Below, in pieces: positions 6,559 to 8,358 of a stretch of DNA of 8,358 nt. The notes under the pieces are model-generated. The model was not told the DNA's origin and ran no database searches. It saw only the letters and a list, made by a program, of their open reading frames with translations. Position 1 is the stretch's first letter; each line of letters begins with the position of its first letter. This stretch comes from an uncultured Bacilli bacterium (lineage in GTDB: Bacteria; Bacillota_I; Bacilli_A; RF39; UBA660), in the NCBI GenBank assembly GCA_934162555.1, contig CAKPJE010000045.1:1-8358 (forward strand), in the 5' to 3' direction. Made by a program: the position numbers and the translations under genes.

Positions 6559-7587
6559 TTTCAAATACTTTATCAATTTTTCAATTGCTACATCAGCAAC
6601 AAACTCTTGTGCTTTAATCAAAGTATTTTCTTTCAAACCAACAACATTTTTTTTATCCAAACAAAATAATAGTTTTTCTTCTAATTGTGCATCATCATAC
6701 ATATCAATTACATATCCAGTTTTATTATCATCAACAATATCAAATACATTTTCCCACTTTGTAGCTATTACAGGAACCCCAGAAAAATATGAATCAATAA
6801 TAGTACCAGGTATTCCTTCAGTTTCAAATCTAGTAGGAAATACTAATAAATAATAATTTTGTATAATCTTCGTAGATAAATTTGAATCTATACATCCTTT
6901 ATATTTGATATAATTAGGAAAACTATTTTGCAATTTTTCAAAATCATCCCTATATTTATTATCAACCGGACCATATATGTCTAAAGTATAAAGTATTTCC
7001 TTTTTATTTATTTTTTTTACAACATTAACAATGTTTTCAATTCCCTTTTCCTTCATAACTCTAGAAAATGTACATATATGATAAGGCTTACTAAATTTCA
7101 TTTTTAAGTTTTCTTTTTTAATAGGCTTAATAGTTTTAAAATTAACTAATTTTTCTATATTATCAAAGCCAATTTTTTCTAAGTCTTTTTTCATTTTATT
7201 AGTTTCAACAAATATTTTATCAATCTTTTTAAGATTTTTTATCAGACTTTTTTTGTTTTCAATATAACTTGGTAACCATCCGCCAATGACATCATAAAAT
7301 AGTCTAAATTTATGTTTTTTATTCAAAATAACAAAAAGTGGCACGAATACCTTAACACCATTATGAGCAGGAAGAATAATTATATTTTCCGAATTTTTAG
7401 AAGCTCTAATACAATTGAAAAACATTTTAAAAGGATTCTTTTTCCAATTATATGTATCAATTTTATTAACTTGTTCAGCATCATATTTATTAACTAATGC
7501 TTTATATAAATTTTTAGTTTTAACAGTTTGACCATCCAAAAATTCTTTATTTTCCCCAAAATGACCACATATTGTTATCTTATACAT
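6556..7587 (-). CDS. GT-B glycosyltransferase, family 4 type, with EX7D variant motif
   Basis: Likely cytoplasmic glycosyltransferase that uses a nucleotide-sugar donor to extend the lipid-linked repeat unit. The 343 residues fit a two-domain GT-B enzyme. The N-terminal domain carries GQTVKT (19-24), the usual donor/acceptor loop. The C-terminal domain begins near residue 165 and shows FSRVMKEKGIE (174-184), YGPVDN (205-210) and the donor-site block running from FPTRFETEGIPG (250-261) to GVPVIAT (270-276). In the family EX7E motif the first Glu is E257 but the second position is D265 (codon GAT), a conservative change at a residue that normally contacts the donor. No signal peptide or membrane span is seen. 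The ATG follows AGGTG by eight bases and lies 11 bases after the upstream stop. Its own stop codon TAG forms part of the next ribosome binding site. The gene is very AT-rich (about 22 % GC on five sampled lines). Specificity is unknown. Confidence 0.9.
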   Translation of the reverse strand: MYKITICGHFGENKEFLDGQTVKTKNLYKALVNKYDAEQVNKIDTYNWKKNPFKMFFNCIRASKNSENIIILPAHNGVKVFVPLFVILNKKHKFRLFYDVIGGWLPSYIENKKSLIKNLKKIDKIFVETNKMKKDLEKIGFDNIEKLVNFKTIKPIKKENLKMKFSKPYHICTFSRVMKEKGIENIVNVVKKINKKEILYTLDIYGPVDNKYRDDFEKLQNSFPNYIKYKGCIDSNLSTKIIQNYYLLVFPTRFETEGIPGTIIDSYFSGVPVIATKWENVFDIVDDNKTGYVIDMYDDAQLEEKLLFCLDKKNVVGLKENTLIKAQEFVADVAIEKLIKYLK

Positions 7588-7595
7588 CTAAAAAA

Positions 7596-7601
7596 CACCT
7601 A
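7596..7601 (-). promoter_or_regulatory. Ribosome binding site fused to the upstream stop codon
   Basis: On the minus strand the sequence is TAGGTG. The TAG is the stop codon of the family 2 glycosyltransferase, and AGGTG is the Shine-Dalgarno sequence of the next gene, eight bases before its ATG at 7587. Termination and re-initiation are therefore likely coupled (inference). Confidence 0.7.
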
Positions 7602-8345
7602 CTTTATATGAAATACCTTTATAAATCCCCAAACAACTATATGAAATATAGATCTAGCAATAGATAAATGTTCAATTTCTCTATATAATTGCCAATGATA
7701 CTTTATTAAAGAAAGTTTATTACTTGAAACAGAATTTTGTCGTATCCTATATTCCATTAATACTTCCTTTTGCCCATACATATATTCTTCTTTTTTCAGT
7801 ATTTGAAGCCATAAAGCATCATCATTTCTTTTTCTAATATTGGGAACCTTAAACTTACCCAACTTTGATACATCATAAAACACAGTTGAATTACCAACAG
7901 GACAGCTAAGTAAAATACCATTATAATTAACTTTTTTCTTGCAAGGAATTATCTTATTTAATTTATTGCCTTCCTCATCAATTTGTTCATAGTCAGAGCA
8001 AATAATCTTATATTTATTTTTTTTAATAAAATTAATTTGTTTTTCAAGTTTCTCTCTTTTCCATAAATCATCACTATCAAGAAAAGCCATATATTTTCCC
8101 TTAGCTTCCTCCATCGCCCTATTTCTAGCAACAGCAGGACCACTATTTTTACTTAATCTAATATACTTTATTCTCTTATCTTTAAATGATTTTACAACTT
8201 CTTCAGTATTATCTTTAGAAGCATCATCAACAATTATCATTTCAAAATTCTGATATGTTTGATTTAAAACAGATTCAATCGTAGCACCAATAAACTTAGC
8301 ACAATTATATGTTGGTGTTATTATAGAAACCAAATCTTTGCTCAT
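7599..8345 (-). CDS. Family 2 (GT-A) glycosyltransferase, polysaccharide repeat-unit assembly
   Basis: Cytoplasmic, probably membrane-associated enzyme that likely transfers one sugar from a nucleotide-sugar donor to a lipid-linked oligosaccharide. The 248-residue protein opens with the GT-A signature VSIITPTYN (residues 6-14), followed by the nucleotide-binding VDDASKDNT (39-47) and the metal-binding D-S-D at 90-92 within FLDSDD. The segment RNDDALWL (173-180) fits the position of the family ED motif, so D175 or D176 is the likely catalytic base. The last ~20 residues (SIFHIVVWGFIKVF) are hydrophobic or amphipathic and may touch the membrane. The ATG is preceded by TAGGT eight bases upstream and gives an N-terminus that begins right before the first GT-A strand. 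It is the first complete gene in the window; its stop codon lies inside the ribosome binding site of the next gene. Family assignment is firm from motifs; donor, acceptor and linkage cannot be read. Confidence 0.93.
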   Translation of the reverse strand: MSKDLVSIITPTYNCAKFIGATIESVLNQTYQNFEMIIVDDASKDNTEEVVKSFKDKRIKYIRLSKNSGPAVARNRAMEEAKGKYMAFLDSDDLWKREKLEKQINFIKKNKYKIICSDYEQIDEEGNKLNKIIPCKKKVNYNGILLSCPVGNSTVFYDVSKLGKFKVPNIRKRNDDALWLQILKKEEYMYGQKEVLMEYRIRQNSVSSNKLSLIKYHWQLYREIEHLSIARSIFHIVVWGFIKVFHIK

Positions 8346-8358
8346 TACTACTTACCTA

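Noticed and set aside
7312..7497. Plus-strand open frame of 61 codons inside a glycosyltransferase gene
   Set aside because: Antisense shadow in AT-rich DNA, Asn/Ile/Phe-rich, with no support.
7958..8143. Same-strand open frame of 61 codons within the family 2 glycosyltransferase
   Set aside because: It is an out-of-frame reading of a gene whose correct frame carries all the GT-A motifs; no frameshift is needed to explain the gene.
1..8358. Recoded TGA (Mycoplasma-type code), suggested by the extreme AT content
   Set aside because: Seven full-length genes are uninterrupted under the standard code, Trp is encoded by TGG, and TGA is used as a stop at 2494-2496 and 5463-5465.
1..8358. CRISPR arrays, insertion sequences, transposases, att sites, tRNA or rRNA genes
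   Set aside because: No regularly spaced repeats, transposase motifs, terminal inverted repeats with target duplications, or RNA gene signatures were seen on either strand.

Overview
This window is the downstream end of a capsule or exopolysaccharide biosynthesis cluster of the Wzx/Wzy type, from a very AT-rich bacterium. All seven genes lie on the minus strand, so transcription runs from position 8358 towards position 1. Strong purine-rich ribosome binding sites, low GC (hand counts of sampled lines give about 22 to 33 %), tightly packed genes and U-tailed hairpin terminators point to a low-GC Firmicute (Clostridia, Bacilli or a relative). The genus cannot be resolved by reading alone. All seven proteins have full family length under the standard bacterial code, TGG encodes Trp and two genes stop at TGA. 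A Mycoplasma-type code is therefore unlikely.

Layout in order of transcription: a GT-A family 2 glycosyltransferase (8345-7599); two GT-B family 4-type glycosyltransferases (7587-6556 and 6548-5463); a repeat-unit polymerase, Wzy (5442-4021); a flippase, Wzx (4005-2494); a UDP-sugar epimerase of the UDP-glucuronate 4-epimerase type (2497-1541); and, after a 119-base gap with a hairpin and possible promoters, UDP-glucose 6-dehydrogenase (1421-72). A strong rho-independent terminator directly follows the last stop codon. The first six genes are separated by 4 to 20 bases or overlap by 4, so they form one operon that continues beyond the right edge.

Inferred working model: Ugd oxidises UDP-glucose to UDP-glucuronate and the epimerase converts this to UDP-galacturonate. 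The three glycosyltransferases add sugars to an undecaprenyl-diphosphate-linked oligosaccharide at the inner face of the membrane. Wzx flips the finished unit and Wzy joins units into the polymer outside. The initiating phosphoglycosyltransferase, chain-length regulators and attachment enzymes are not in the window and presumably lie upstream.

No tRNA, rRNA, CRISPR array, insertion sequence or clearly novel system was seen. The items most worth a second look are the structured epimerase-ugd gap, the wzy start with an overlapping 8-codon mini-ORF, an Asp in place of the second Glu of the EX7E motif in one glycosyltransferase, and the GC contrast between sugar-nucleotide genes and serotype-type genes. 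There is no gene-free stretch longer than 300 bases.
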